Assembly (NCBI RefSeq): GCF_048060095.1
Contig: NZ_JBLUOA010000005.1
Coordinates: 1-64,000 of the forward strand
Origin: JBLUOA01 sp048060095
GTDB lineage: Bacteria > Pseudomonadota > Alphaproteobacteria > Rhodobacterales > Rhodobacteraceae
Direction of reading: 5' to 3'
Length of the DNA: 64,000 nt
The position numbers and the translations under genes are program-made. Below the pieces are notes generated by a model. That model was not told where the DNA came from and ran no database searches. It saw nothing but the letters and a program-made list of their open reading frames with translations. Shown piece after piece: positions 1 to 9,308 of the stretch. The stretch's first letter is position 1, and each line of letters begins with the position of its first letter.

Positions 1-1524
1 GCAACCTCGCATCCGCTGGCGGCCAAGGTGGCGGTTCAGATGATGGAGGCAGGCGGCAACGCCGTCGATGCCGCGATTGCGGCGGCGATGCTTCTGGGCA
101 TTTGCGAACCGCAGATGACGGGGATCGGTGGCGATTGCTTTGTTCTTCTGAAACCTGCGGATAGGGAAGATATCGTCGCCCTCAACGGATCGGGCCGTGC
201 GCCAGCGGGGCTAAGTGCGGCGACCTTGCGCGACCAAGGGCACAACACGATCCCGATCCGTGGGGTCGAGTCGATCACGATGCCCGGCGCGGTCGACGCG
301 TTTTGCACACTGTCGAAGGATTGGGGCAAACTGGGTTTGAAAGCGGCCCTCGCCCCCGCGATCTACTACGCCGAGACGGGCGTGCCAGTTGCCCACCGCA
401 CCGCGTTTGACTGGGCTATTGCCGCCGATGACCTGAGAGGATCAGCGCGAACAGACTATCTGTTCAATGGCAAAGCCGCGGCCATCGGCCAAGTCTTCCG
501 CAGCCCCAAACAGGCCGAAGCGTTACGGCGCATCGCAAGCGATGGCCGCGCGGGATTCTACGAAGGTGAAGTTGCAGAGGATATGATCGAAGCCCTTTCC
601 GCCGCCGGTGGTGTCCACACGCTCGACGACCTCGCGGCTACTGCTTGCGATTACACCGATCCGATCAGCGGCACCTATCAGGGTGTCGAACTGGTCGAAC
701 ACCCGCCAAACGGCCAAGGGGCAACGGCAATCCTGTTGGCGAATATCCTGTCCCATTTCGGCATCGCGGGCATGGACCCGTTTGGCAGTCAGCGCGTGCA
801 TATTGAGGCGGAGGCGACCAAACTTGCCTATGATGCGCGCAACAGATTCATCGCGTCACCAGATCACGCAACGCGGCTGGATCACATGCTATCGGCGGAT
901 ACGGCGGAACGGCTCGCTGCGCTGATCGACCCTAATGCGGCGATGAAAGCACCCGCCCAGATCAGCGAACAGGTCCACAAAGACACCGTTTACCTAACAG
1001 TCGTCGACAAAGACCGCATGGCGGTTTCGCTGATCTATTCGATCTTTCACAGCTTCGGCGCGGGGCTGAGTTCTGAGAAATTCGGCATCCTTTTCCAAAA
1101 TCGCGGCGCCGGGTTCACACTGGAAGAGGGCCAACCGAACGAAGCAGGCGGCGGCAAACGCCCGATGCACACGATCATCCCCGGCATGTTGCGCCAGAAC
1201 GGCAAGGTCACGATACCCTTCGGGGTGATGGGTGGGCAATACCAGCCAACCGGCCATGCACGGTTCCTAAGCAACCTCGTGGATTTTGGCATGGACGAAC
1301 AAAGCGCGATCGATATGCCGCGTGCTTTCGCCGACGCCGGCGTTTTGAAGGTGGAGCGTGGATATTCCGACACCGTCCAGCAGGAACTTGCGGAGCTTGG
1401 CCACGATGTCGTCGTCCCCGATGTCCCGCTTGGCGGAGCCCAGGCGATCAGGATTGATGCTGAAAACGGCACGCTGATCGGCGGTTCTGATCCCCGGAAA
1501 GACGGCGCAGCGATAGGATACTGA
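1..1524 (+). CDS. Gamma-glutamyltransferase-family protein, 5' end cut by the window
   Basis: The frame is open from the first base, so the N-terminus lies outside the window and 507 residues are visible. The start resembles the region after the signal peptide or N-terminus of the GGT family: HPLA, then GGNAVDAAIAA and GIGGD. GGT enzymes are N-terminal nucleophile hydrolases that self-cleave before a Thr. Here DTVYLTVVD places the candidate nucleophile at visible residue 329, leaving a small subunit of about 179 residues, close to the family norm. The Ser-Ser pair that builds the oxyanion hole in classical GGT (PLSSM) is replaced by PMHTI, so this may be a GGT-like acylase rather than a glutathione hydrolase. 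The rhodanese gene starts one base after its stop, which suggests an operon. Confidence 0.85.
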   Translation, partial: ATSHPLAAKVAVQMMEAGGNAVDAAIAAAMLLGICEPQMTGIGGDCFVLLKPADREDIVALNGSGRAPAGLSAATLRDQGHNTIPIRGVESITMPGAVDAFCTLSKDWGKLGLKAALAPAIYYAETGVPVAHRTAFDWAIAADDLRGSARTDYLFNGKAAAIGQVFRSPKQAEALRRIASDGRAGFYEGEVAEDMIEALSAAGGVHTLDDLAATACDYTDPISGTYQGVELVEHPPNGQGATAILLANILSHFGIAGMDPFGSQRVHIEAEATKLAYDARNRFIASPDHATRLDHMLSADTAERLAALIDPNAAMKAPAQISEQVHKDTVYLTVVDKDRMAVSLIYSIFHSFGAGLSSEKFGILFQNRGAGFTLEEGQPNEAGGGKRPMHTIIPGMLRQNGKVTIPFGVMGGQYQPTGHARFLSNLVDFGMDEQSAIDMPRAFADAGVLKVERGYSDTVQQELAELGHDVVVPDVPLGGAQAIRIDAENGTLIGGSDPRKDGAAIGY

Positions 1525-1525
1525 C

Positions 1526-1906
1526 ATGGCAATCACCCCGATCAAAACTCTCGTCGCCGAGGCGAAAGCGCAGATCAAGACCCTGTCGCTGGAAGAGGCG
1601 CGCAATCTGGCCGACACAGGCGACGCCCTATTTGTCGATATCCGCGACCCGCGCGAATTGGCCCGCGACGGGCAGATTCCGCGGGCGTTTCATGCGCCGC
1701 GCGGGATGCTTGAATTCTGGATTGATCCCGACAGCCCCTACCACAAGCCAGAACTCGCGACCGACAAGACGCTGATCCTTTACTGCGCAAGCGCTTGGCG
1801 CTCTGCCCTGTCGGTCAAAACGCTACAGGATATGGGTGTCGAAAATATCGCAGAACTTGCCGGCGGGTTTTCGGCGTGGAAAGCGGCCGATTTTCCGGTC
1901 GATTAG
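1526..1906 (+). CDS. Rhodanese-like domain protein
   Basis: This is a single-domain rhodanese of 126 residues, about the normal size for the family. The motif FVDIRDPREL marks the domain start. LILYCASAWRSALS carries the active-site loop, with Cys as persulfide acceptor. The C-terminal GGFSAWKAADFPV is the usual ending of such proteins. It has no signal peptide, so it should be cytoplasmic and move sulfane sulfur to an unknown acceptor. It begins one base after the gamma-glutamyltransferase-like gene and is probably co-transcribed. A link to glutathione or thiol sulfur metabolism is plausible but only inferred. Its stop overlaps the stop of the convergent hspQ by four bases. Confidence 0.88.
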   Translation: MAITPIKTLVAEAKAQIKTLSLEEARNLADTGDALFVDIRDPRELARDGQIPRAFHAPRGMLEFWIDPDSPYHKPELATDKTLILYCASAWRSALSVKTLQDMGVENIAELAGGFSAWKAADFPVD

Positions 1907-2229
1907 TTTAGCTGGAAATCGAGCGGATAGTGTCCGTCCTCGAACTCACCAAACAGGTCAGGCAGATCGGGGTGCGATACAGGCTCCCCGGTGTAATCCG
2001 CGACAAGGTTCTGTTCGGAAACATACGCCACGTAGTAGCTTTGATCGTTCTCCGCCAACAGGTGGTAGAACGGCTGTTCTTTCTTCGGGCGGCTATCCTC
2101 GGGAATGGCATCATACCATTCCTCAGTGTTGGAAAAAATCGCATCCACATCGAAAACAACGCCGCGAAACGGATGTTTGCGGTGACGGACAACCTGCCCA
2201 AGATGATATTTTGCGCGTGTTCTTAACAT
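1903..2229 (-). CDS. hspQ: Heat shock protein HspQ / hemimethylated-DNA-binding YccV family
   Basis: The 108-residue protein has the full family pattern: YHLGQVVRHRKHPFRGVVFDVD at the N-terminus, PFYHLLAEN in the middle and YVSEQNL before the C-terminal tail. In E. coli HspQ (YccV) binds hemimethylated DNA and acts as a specificity-enhancing factor for Lon protease. Alphaproteobacterial homologues are usually annotated by similarity only. It is monocistronic, convergent with the rhodanese gene and divergent from the transglycosylase gene, with a 192-base gap that should hold both promoters. I could not point to a convincing heat-shock promoter there. Confidence 0.9.
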   Translation of the reverse strand: MLRTRAKYHLGQVVRHRKHPFRGVVFDVDAIFSNTEEWYDAIPEDSRPKKEQPFYHLLAENDQSYYVAYVSEQNLVADYTGEPVSHPDLPDLFGEFEDGHYPLDFQLN

Positions 2230-2421
2230 AGATTCAGCCCCTACCGCCGTAATAAGGGCAACGCCTGACCTTTGGCAACGGGTGGGGCCGATATTTTATA
2301 GAAACAGTCTGTGGACTCAGGTGAAACAGGCCCACCAAAGATGTGATGAGCCGCCACCGATTGCCTGTTTCACATGGCCGTTCTTTCGCGTATTGTACCC
2401 AAAACAAAAGGCGAGGGGCAG

Positions 2422-3003
2422 ATGAGCAGACTTCTTCGCGCGACAGCACTGATGATTCTAGTGGCGGCCTGCGGCAGCGGGAATTCAACCGCACCCAGAA
2501 ACCTGGAAAACGCCTGCGCGATCATCAGAGAGCGGCCAAACTACCTACGCGCGATGGAGCGCACGGAACGCCGTTGGGGTGTTCCGGTTTATGTCCAGAT
2601 GGCGACGATCCATCAGGAATCGAAATTCGTCGGCAACGCCCGCACACCACTTCGGTTTGCGCTGGGTGTCATTCCGATGGGGCGGCAATCCTCGGCCTAT
2701 GGGTATAGCCAAGCGCTTGACGCGACGTGGGATGAATACAAAAGCGATACACGGAACCGTCGGGCGAAACGCGACGATATCGACGATGCGACCGACTTCA
2801 TCGGATGGTATATGTCGCAATCGCGCGATGACCTTGGCATTCCGCTGACCGACGCGCGCAACCAATACCTCGCCTATCACGAGGGGCGGTCAGGCTACGC
2901 GCGCGGCAGCTATAATCGCAAGGCGTGGCTGGTGCGGGTTGCGGGTGTGGTCGCAGATCGCGCCGCGCGTTATCAGGCGCAACTTCGGACGTGCCGCCGT
3001 TAA
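2422..3003 (+). CDS. Lytic transglycosylase (SLT-like) lipoprotein
   Basis: Translation from 2422 gives 193 residues beginning MSRLLRATALMILVAAC, with a lipobox LVAAC whose Cys17 would be lipidated. An upstream in-frame TTG at 2374 would bury the signal peptide, so 2422, preceded by GAGGGGCAG, is preferred. IHQESKF contains the candidate catalytic Glu of the lysozyme-like SLT fold, followed by SAYGYSQALDATWDEY and NQYLAYHEGRSGY, which fit the G-Y-x-Q and A-Y-N/H-x-G motifs of transglycosylases. It should cleave murein glycan strands in the periplasm. It overlaps the end of the convergent lolA by four bases. Related proteins in Rhodobacterales are annotated only as transglycosylase SLT-domain proteins. 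Confidence 0.82.
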   Translation: MSRLLRATALMILVAACGSGNSTAPRNLENACAIIRERPNYLRAMERTERRWGVPVYVQMATIHQESKFVGNARTPLRFALGVIPMGRQSSAYGYSQALDATWDEYKSDTRNRRAKRDDIDDATDFIGWYMSQSRDDLGIPLTDARNQYLAYHEGRSGYARGSYNRKAWLVRVAGVVADRAARYQAQLRTCRR

Positions 3004-3611
3004 TTTCGGCGGCGCGAGTCGACTTCCAACGGAATGTTGAACAGGCGGGATGAGATCTGCACGCCCTCCTGAAGCGCTTGCAGCACCACGGTCGTTTGCG
3101 TGCCGGTGTCATCGGTGATGATCCACTGGCGCAGCTCAACCGGGTCGTTGGTGAACACGAGCTGTATGTTGCCGTATTCCGGATGCTCGGGGTCTTGCGC
3201 GGTGACGACGGTCGACACGCCATCCTCGCGGTGGTCGACGACCATGTTGGCGCGGCCCAGATCGACGTTCCGATCAAGGATAATCGACAACGGAGTGCGG
3301 CGCAGCGGATATTGCTCCGGCCCGGTGTTCGACTTTGAATCAAAGATCGCGACCTGACCGCCACCAGCCATCACAAGTGCGGCGTCAGGCGGATTGTATT
3401 CGAACCGAATCCGACCCGGACGCATGATATAGATCGTTCCGGTCGAAATCGTGCCATCTCCGTTGATCTGCGTGAATTCCCCCTTCGCGGTCTGTAGCGC
3501 ATTGAGGTAGCGCGACAGTTCTGACAACGGAATGGGATCGGCCAAAGCCGGGGCGGTCATCGCAGCCGCGACAAGCGGCAGGGTGAGGAAAAGGCGGCGA
3601 GTCTTATTCAT
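3000..3611 (-). CDS. lolA: Outer-membrane lipoprotein carrier LolA
   Basis: This 203-residue protein has a Sec signal peptide (LFLTLPLVAAAMTAPALA, cut after ALA). The mature part has the LolA layout: LNALQTAKGEFTQ, then GTIYIMRPGRIRFEY, then a strand-rich region ending in FNIPLEVD. LolA shuttles outer-membrane lipoproteins across the periplasm from the LolCDE complex. The MRPGRIRFEY segment matches the conserved arginine-containing strand that lines the lipoprotein-binding cavity. It lies downstream of ftsK on the same strand with a 131-base gap, the usual ftsK-lolA neighbourhood in many Proteobacteria. Confidence 0.93.
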   Translation of the reverse strand: MNKTRRLFLTLPLVAAAMTAPALADPIPLSELSRYLNALQTAKGEFTQINGDGTISTGTIYIMRPGRIRFEYNPPDAALVMAGGGQVAIFDSKSNTGPEQYPLRRTPLSIILDRNVDLGRANMVVDHREDGVSTVVTAQDPEHPEYGNIQLVFTNDPVELRQWIITDDTGTQTTVVLQALQEGVQISSRLFNIPLEVDSRRRN

Positions 3612-3723
3612 AGTGTCTTCCTAAAGCGGCGTGGTGCCTTATGCACCCCGAAGATATAGGAAGCATCCACGATTTGCCCACTGATAGGCGATAACATGCC
3701 CGTGGTTATCCAATTGCGCCTGT

Positions 3724-3751
3724 CAGGGGTGGGGCCGTCGCCTCACCCCTG
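3724..3751 (-). terminator. Hairpin spanning the ftsK stop codon
   Basis: Perfect 8-base inverted arms (3724-3731 and 3744-3751), extended by two further GC pairs across one mismatch, overlap the TGA of ftsK at 3743-3745. No T-tract follows on the minus strand, so intrinsic termination is uncertain. It could instead limit read-through into lolA or protect the 3' end of the mRNA. Confidence 0.35.
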
Positions 3752-6583
3752 CTCCGGCACAAGGATTTCGCGTTTGCCGACATGGTTCGCGGAACTGACC
3801 AGCCCCTGATCCTCCATCTGCTCAACAAGGCGGGCGGCCTTGTTATAACCGATGGCCAGCTTGCGCTGGATGTAAGAGGTCGAACACTTGCGATCCTTGA
3901 TGACAATCGCCACCGCCTGATCGTAAAGCGCGTCTTCGCCATCGGTGTTCCCGCCAAGGCCAAGCACAAGGTCGATATCGCTTTCCTTGTCCTCGTCCGG
4001 GCCGTCGGTCACGCCGCTCATGTATTCGGGCGGACCGAACCCCTTGAGGTAGGTCACGATCTCTTCGACCTCCTCGTCCGAGCAGAACGGGCCGTGGATA
4101 CGGGTGATCTTCGCGCCACCTGCCATGTAAAGCATATCGCCCATGCCAAGCAGTTGTTCCGCCCCCTGTTCACCCAGAATGGTGCGGCTGTCGATTTTCG
4201 ACGTGACCTGGAACGAAATCCGGGTCGGGAAGTTCGCCTTGATCGTCCCGGTAATCACATCGACCGAAGGCCGCTGCGTTGCCATGATAAGGTGGATACC
4301 CGACGCCCGCGCCATCTGGGCGAGGCGCTGGATACAGGCCTCGATCTCTTTGCCTGCGACCATCATCAGGTCGGCCATCTCATCCACGATGACGACGATG
4401 TAGGGCATTGCCTCGGGCGTGATCTCTTCGGTTTCAAAGATCGGATCGCCGGTTTCATCGTCAAAGCCGGTCTGCACGGTCCGGCTGAACATCTCACCCT
4501 TCGATAGCGCATCTTTCACGCGGCCATTGTAGCCTTCGATGTTGCGAACGCCCATTTTCGACATCTTGCGATAGCGTTCTTCCATCTCGCCCACGGTCCA
4601 CTTCAGCGCGACGACCGCCTTTTTCGGGTCCGTCACAACGGGGCTGAGAAGATGCGGAATGCCGTCATAGACCGAAAGTTCCAGCATCTTCGGGTCGATC
4701 ATTATCAGGCGACATTCTTCAGGGCTCAACTTGTAAAGTAGGCTGAGGATCATCGTGTTGATCGCCACGGATTTGCCTGAACCCGTCGTCCCTGCGATCA
4801 GCAGGTGTGGCATCTTGGCAAGGTTGGCGACGATAGGATCGCCGCCGATATCCTTGCCCAGCGCCAGCGGTAGGCGCATATTGCTGTCGCCAAAGTCGCG
4901 CGCGGCAAGAATTTCGCGCAGCACGACCATCTCGCGGTTGGAATTCGGAAGCTCGATCCCGATCACACTGCGCCCCGGAACCGTTGACACACGTGCCGAC
5001 AGAGCCGACATCGACCGGGCGATATCGTCGGCAAGGCCGATCACACGGCTGGCCTTCAAACCCGGCGCGGGTTCGAGTTCATACATCGTGACGACCGGGC
5101 CGGGGCGAACAGAGACGATTTCGCCCTTCACACCGTAGTCATCAAGCACGCTTTCCAGCATCCGCGCGTTTTCCTCAAGCGCCTCATCGGACAGGTGATG
5201 ACGTTCGATCTGCACCGGATTCGTCAGCAAAGATAGCGGCGGATGTTCGTACGCCGGTGCCTTGCGGTCCTCGAATTGCAACGCGGGCTGCGCCTCTGCC
5301 CGTGCTTGGCGCGACGGTTGCACGGGTTTGCGCGGCGGGTTTATGACCTTCGCCTTTGTCGGTTCCACCACGGGCGGCGCGATTGGTTCTGGCATATCCT
5401 CCGCTTCGAACATCTGGGTGTCCTGCGGATCATCGTCATAGGCTGCATCGGCATAATCCGACCCGGCCTGAAGCGGCGGTTGCGCGTCCAGGATCAACGG
5501 CTGCGGGCCACGACCACGGGTCAATTGCGGCTCTGCCCGGCCAATCGTCAGCGCGGGCTGGCGCACGCGGGCTTTAATCACATCCGCGATCTTCGCTTTG
5601 ATGCGATCCTCTCCGCCTTCCATGTCGACCTCGGGGTCAAGCGGGGTGGGTTCGATCAATTCAGGCTCCGGCTCGGCCTCGGGCGCGCGGCGCATCAGCG
5701 ACGCGAGCAGGCCGGGCTTCGCCGGGGCGGGTTCGTCGAAATCATCAACAATTTCGACGTCGTCCCCATACCGCGGGTCCGCCCGCAGCACGCGGGCATT
5801 CGGGGTGGCCGCCGCGGCAGGTCCGTGCATCGCTTCAAGCTCCGCCGCCTCAGCCTGCGCCAGTTTGTATTCGCGCCGTTCCAGTCGGGAGTCATTCACG
5901 CTCCGCGCCGCCATCGCGGCCCCACGGGCGCCCTTGCCCAACAAACGCAGCATCATCGCATAGGTCATCACAAGGCCCAGCAGCAGGAACCGCCCGAACC
6001 GCCGCAACTCTGGCCCGGTCACGCCAAGCACGTAAAGCATCATTGCAATCATGCCGAGGCCCGACGCCGCCGACAGCAGCTTCAGCCAAATGGCGATCCC
6101 GCCCCATTCCTGAAGCACCGACAGCACCGCACCGGAAAACGCATCGCCAAACAGCCCGCCAAGGCCGAAGCTGTGCGACCAATCTGTCGTCTTCATAAGG
6201 GTCGAGGCGTAAATCGAAATCAGCGCGATCCCGATTGGTGCAAAGATCAACCGGCCGATTGCGCGGTCCTGCCCGCGATGGGTAACAAAACGTGCGCCCC
6301 AAGCGAGCAGAACAGCGGCGATGCCCCAACTGCCCCACCCCGCAATGATATACAGCGGCGACGCGATAGACGCGCCAAGGCGGCCAAGTGTATTCTGCAC
6401 CTCGGCATCGGTGGCGGAAAACCAGCTTGGGTCGTCAGGCGAATAAGACGCAAGCATCAAAACGAACGCAACGCCGACGATCATTAAACCGACGCCCAGC
6501 AATTCCTTGCCTCGTCGTTCAAGAACCGCCTGCGTGTTCTGATCCAACAAAGGGTCGCGTTGTCTTGCCTGATAACTTGCCAT
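3743..6583 (-). CDS. ftsK: DNA translocase FtsK
   Basis: The 946-residue protein has all FtsK parts. There are four or five membrane segments in the first 200 residues, a Pro/Glu-rich linker to about residue 450, and then the RecA-like motor. Walker A is GTTGSGKSVAIN (about residue 590) and Walker B is IVVIVDEMADL, followed by MATQRPSVDVITG. The C-terminal winged-helix gamma domain (DRKCSTSYIQRKLAIGYNKA) recognises the KOPS sequences that orient translocation. FtsK pumps chromosome ends to the division septum and activates XerCD at dif. The linker is shorter than in E. coli, as in most alphaproteobacteria. It follows the aminotransferase gene by 12 bases, suggesting co-transcription. Confidence 0.97.
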   Translation of the reverse strand: MASYQARQRDPLLDQNTQAVLERRGKELLGVGLMIVGVAFVLMLASYSPDDPSWFSATDAEVQNTLGRLGASIASPLYIIAGWGSWGIAAVLLAWGARFVTHRGQDRAIGRLIFAPIGIALISIYASTLMKTTDWSHSFGLGGLFGDAFSGAVLSVLQEWGGIAIWLKLLSAASGLGMIAMMLYVLGVTGPELRRFGRFLLLGLVMTYAMMLRLLGKGARGAAMAARSVNDSRLERREYKLAQAEAAELEAMHGPAAAATPNARVLRADPRYGDDVEIVDDFDEPAPAKPGLLASLMRRAPEAEPEPELIEPTPLDPEVDMEGGEDRIKAKIADVIKARVRQPALTIGRAEPQLTRGRGPQPLILDAQPPLQAGSDYADAAYDDDPQDTQMFEAEDMPEPIAPPVVEPTKAKVINPPRKPVQPSRQARAEAQPALQFEDRKAPAYEHPPLSLLTNPVQIERHHLSDEALEENARMLESVLDDYGVKGEIVSVRPGPVVTMYELEPAPGLKASRVIGLADDIARSMSALSARVSTVPGRSVIGIELPNSNREMVVLREILAARDFGDSNMRLPLALGKDIGGDPIVANLAKMPHLLIAGTTGSGKSVAINTMILSLLYKLSPEECRLIMIDPKMLELSVYDGIPHLLSPVVTDPKKAVVALKWTVGEMEERYRKMSKMGVRNIEGYNGRVKDALSKGEMFSRTVQTGFDDETGDPIFETEEITPEAMPYIVVIVDEMADLMMVAGKEIEACIQRLAQMARASGIHLIMATQRPSVDVITGTIKANFPTRISFQVTSKIDSRTILGEQGAEQLLGMGDMLYMAGGAKITRIHGPFCSDEEVEEIVTYLKGFGPPEYMSGVTDGPDEDKESDIDLVLGLGGNTDGEDALYDQAVAIVIKDRKCSTSYIQRKLAIGYNKAARLVEQMEDQGLVSSANHVGKREILVPEQG

Positions 6584-6595
6584 CTTTACCTGTCC

Positions 6596-7777
6596 TTACC
6601 CGTAGAGACAGTCGCGAAGCTGGATCAGCCCGCGCTGCATTTCTTGTTTTGGAGCCACCATCGCCACACGGATGTAGCCTTGGCCCGGATTACTGTCATT
6701 CACCGTCCGGCTTAGATACGCGCCCGGCAACACCCGCACGCCTGTCTTGGTCCAGAGTTTTATCGCCGCCTCTTCCCCGTCGGGAACCGCAAGCCACAGG
6801 AAAAACCCTGCTGCCGGTCCCTGATAGCCGGGCGTGCCGCTGAACACTTCATCCGCGACGCGATACTTTTCCTGATAAAGCGCGCGGTTCTCAACGACGT
6901 GTTCATCGTCCGCCCACACTTTCTCCGCCGCGCGCTGCAAAGGCATTGGCAACGGCGCCCCCGCGTAATTGCGAAGCTGGCGGATGCGTTTGATCGTTTC
7001 GGGCCCACCGGCGACGAAACCCGACCGAAGCCCCGGTAGGTTCGATCGCTTGGAGAGGGAGTGAAAGATCGTCACCCGCTCCGGATCGGCACCCGCTTTC
7101 GCCGCCGCGCTGAGCGCTCCGGGGGGCGGGGTGTCGCGGTAAATTTCGGAATAACACTCATCCGCGAAGATGCGGAAATCATGCTTTTCAGCCAGCGCGA
7201 TCAGATCGGCCCAATAGCTTTCGTCCGCAACTGCGCCCTGCGGGTTCGCGGGGCTGCAAATATAGGCAATGGCAGCGCGGTCGAGCACGTCGTCAGGCAA
7301 GCTCGCGTAATCCGGTAGATGGCCATTTTTTGCTGTTGCAGAGACGAAAACCGGCTCTGCCGACACCGATGCGGTGGCCACGGCATAGACCTGATAAAAC
7401 GGATTGGGGATCAGCACCGTCGGCTGCTTGCCGTTCTTGGTTTCGGGGCAAAGCGCCATCGCGGCATTATATAGCCCTTCGCGGGTGCCGTTCAGCGCCA
7501 TGATCTGCGTCGCCGGATCGACCGACACATCATAGCGGCGCGAAATCCATCCGGCGATGGCGGCCAAAAGCTCTGGCGTGCCTTCGTTGGTGGGATAGCG
7601 GCGAAATTCAGCCGCGTTTTCGGCGATCACATCGATGATCCAAGCCGGAAAATCATGCTGCGGCTCACCAATCGTCATATGCACAACATCGCCACCGGGC
7701 GCGTGCACGTCCAGCAAGCTCCGCAAACGCGGAAATGCGTATTCTGGCAGGTTCGAAAACCGCTCTGGAAAATTCAT
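6596..7777 (-). CDS. dapC: PLP-dependent aminotransferase, DapC-like (succinyldiaminopimelate transaminase)
   Basis: From the ATG at 7777, preceded by GAGGCAG, the protein has 393 residues. It is a fold-type I aminotransferase: HMTIGEPQHDFP near the N-terminus, YICSPANPQGAV, DECYSEIY, and the PLP-lysine in HSLSKRSNLPGLRSGF. The form SLSKRSNLPG is typical of the DapC branch, which makes N-succinyl-LL-2,6-diaminopimelate for lysine and peptidoglycan. Related aspartate and alanine aminotransferases share most motifs, so substrate assignment is by subfamily pattern only. An upstream in-frame start at 7843 lacks a ribosome-binding site. ftsK follows 12 bases downstream, so cell-wall precursor supply and division may be co-expressed. 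Confidence 0.85.
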   Translation of the reverse strand: MNFPERFSNLPEYAFPRLRSLLDVHAPGGDVVHMTIGEPQHDFPAWIIDVIAENAAEFRRYPTNEGTPELLAAIAGWISRRYDVSVDPATQIMALNGTREGLYNAAMALCPETKNGKQPTVLIPNPFYQVYAVATASVSAEPVFVSATAKNGHLPDYASLPDDVLDRAAIAYICSPANPQGAVADESYWADLIALAEKHDFRIFADECYSEIYRDTPPPGALSAAAKAGADPERVTIFHSLSKRSNLPGLRSGFVAGGPETIKRIRQLRNYAGAPLPMPLQRAAEKVWADDEHVVENRALYQEKYRVADEVFSGTPGYQGPAAGFFLWLAVPDGEEAAIKLWTKTGVRVLPGAYLSRTVNDSNPGQGYIRVAMVAPKQEMQRGLIQLRDCLYG

Positions 7778-7894
7778 GTCTGCCTCAAAGCCGGGATCAT
7801 TTCGCCCCGTTTCCACGAAGGATACAAAACCCCGGACCTGCATGTCCAGAAAAACGCCGAAAATTTATATGGTTGTGGAGTTTGCCTGTGGCAT

Positions 7895-9226
7895 TTAGGC
7901 CAGCGCCGCTTCGGCGGCCGCGCCCAGCCGCAGCAGACGCGCTTCGGTATTTGGCGGCGTCAGCATCATCAAACCCGTCGATGGCACCCCAGTCGGAAGT
8001 GTCAGTGCAGGGGTTCCCATCAGGTTTCCAATCCGCGTATTCCTGAGCGCCATCAGGTTTTCTGAGACGAAATACGCGTCATCGGTCCTTAGCCGTTCGA
8101 CATTCGGCGGCAGAGTCGGACAGGTCGGCATCAGAACCGCGTCATATCCGGCGATCCCCGCAAAGAACCGTTTTCGGCAGGATTCGAGCCTATCCCACGC
8201 CCGTATGTAGTCGATGCCCGAATACTCCGCTCCCGCTTGGAACCGATCCCGCACCTTGTCAAACATCAGATCGGGCGCAGCTTCGATTTCTTCCCCCCAT
8301 TGGGCGTAAGCCTCGGTCGTGTAAAGCACGCCGGACAGGTCCATCGCATCTGCCACGCCGTCAACATCGGCATAGTGAACCTCAGCCCCCGCCGCCTGAA
8401 GGCGCTGCACCGCACTTTCAAAGCCCACTATCGGGGCGTCGCGAACATCGTCCATCGCGACGGTGCGCAGGACCATCATCTTGGTGCCTTGCAGCGTTGC
8501 ACCGCGAAGATCGCACGGCGAGGTCCCGCCCAAAGCGCCCAGCATCAGGGCCGCATCCTCAACCGACCGGCACAGCGGGCCGACGGTGTCAAAGCGCTTC
8601 GCCAGCGGCACGACACCGTCAAGCGACAGCAGGCCAGAGGTGGTTTTAAGCCCCACGAGGTCATTCCAAACCGCCGGAATACGCACCGATCCCCCTGTAT
8701 CAGAGCCTATTCCGCACGCCGCCAGCCCAAACGCAACCGATGCCGCAGCACCGGACGATGACCCACCGGCGACTGCCTCAAGGTCGTTCACACAAGGCGA
8801 TGTCTGCGTCACCGGGTTGTAGCCGAGGCCGGAAAACGCAAGCTCCGACATGTGGGTTTTACCAAGGCAGACCAGCCCCGCCGCCGTTGCATTTTGCAAT
8901 ACCACTGCATCGCGGTCAGGCGTCCGGCCTTTCAACAGGGCCGATCCGGCCTCGGTCGCCACCCCTGCCGTGTCGTAGAGGTCTTTCCAGGAAATCGGCA
9001 CGCCATCGAGAAGGCCGCGCCGTTGCTTGGCCTTGGCACGGGCTGAGGCGGCCTCGGCCTCGGCCAATGCGCGATCCTCGGTCAGGCGGGCGTAGATCCG
9101 ATCTTTTTGCGGGCTTTCGTTGATGGCTGTTAGATAGGCTTCAGTCAGCAAAACAGGCTCTATCTCACCTGAATCGATGCCTTTCCCAAGCTCGGCCATC
9201 GTCATGTTCAGCCAATCATCCGCCAT
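7895..9226 (-). CDS. Amidase-signature family hydrolase
   Basis: Starting at the ATG at 9226 gives 443 residues, normal for the amidase signature family. The Ser-cisSer-Lys triad is visible: the Lys in PISWKDLYDTAG and the serine pair in AVAGGSSSGAAAS and GIGSDTGGSVRIPA. Such enzymes hydrolyse amides, including indole acetamide, urea derivatives and, in GatA, glutamine. GatA proper would be longer and sit with gatB/C, which are absent here, so a catabolic or detoxifying amidase is more likely. The reading frame continues upstream to 9436, but that extension is low-complexity and overlaps the divergent monooxygenase start, so I reject it. Substrate unknown. Confidence 0.85.
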   Translation of the reverse strand: MADDWLNMTMAELGKGIDSGEIEPVLLTEAYLTAINESPQKDRIYARLTEDRALAEAEAASARAKAKQRRGLLDGVPISWKDLYDTAGVATEAGSALLKGRTPDRDAVVLQNATAAGLVCLGKTHMSELAFSGLGYNPVTQTSPCVNDLEAVAGGSSSGAAASVAFGLAACGIGSDTGGSVRIPAVWNDLVGLKTTSGLLSLDGVVPLAKRFDTVGPLCRSVEDAALMLGALGGTSPCDLRGATLQGTKMMVLRTVAMDDVRDAPIVGFESAVQRLQAAGAEVHYADVDGVADAMDLSGVLYTTEAYAQWGEEIEAAPDLMFDKVRDRFQAGAEYSGIDYIRAWDRLESCRKRFFAGIAGYDAVLMPTCPTLPPNVERLRTDDAYFVSENLMALRNTRIGNLMGTPALTLPTGVPSTGLMMLTPPNTEARLLRLGAAAEAALA

Positions 9227-9308
9227 GTCGCACCCCGCTTCCATTCCACGCCACGGTAGCGGCACAGGGGCGCATGGACAATCCCGCCGCGACCGCCATA
9301 TTGGGGTT

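Noticed and set aside
5243..6487. 414-codon open frame opposite ftsK
   Set aside because: It is a shadow frame on the opposite strand of ftsK, whose motifs are complete; its His/Arg/Gln-rich composition reflects the GC-rich Pro-linker.
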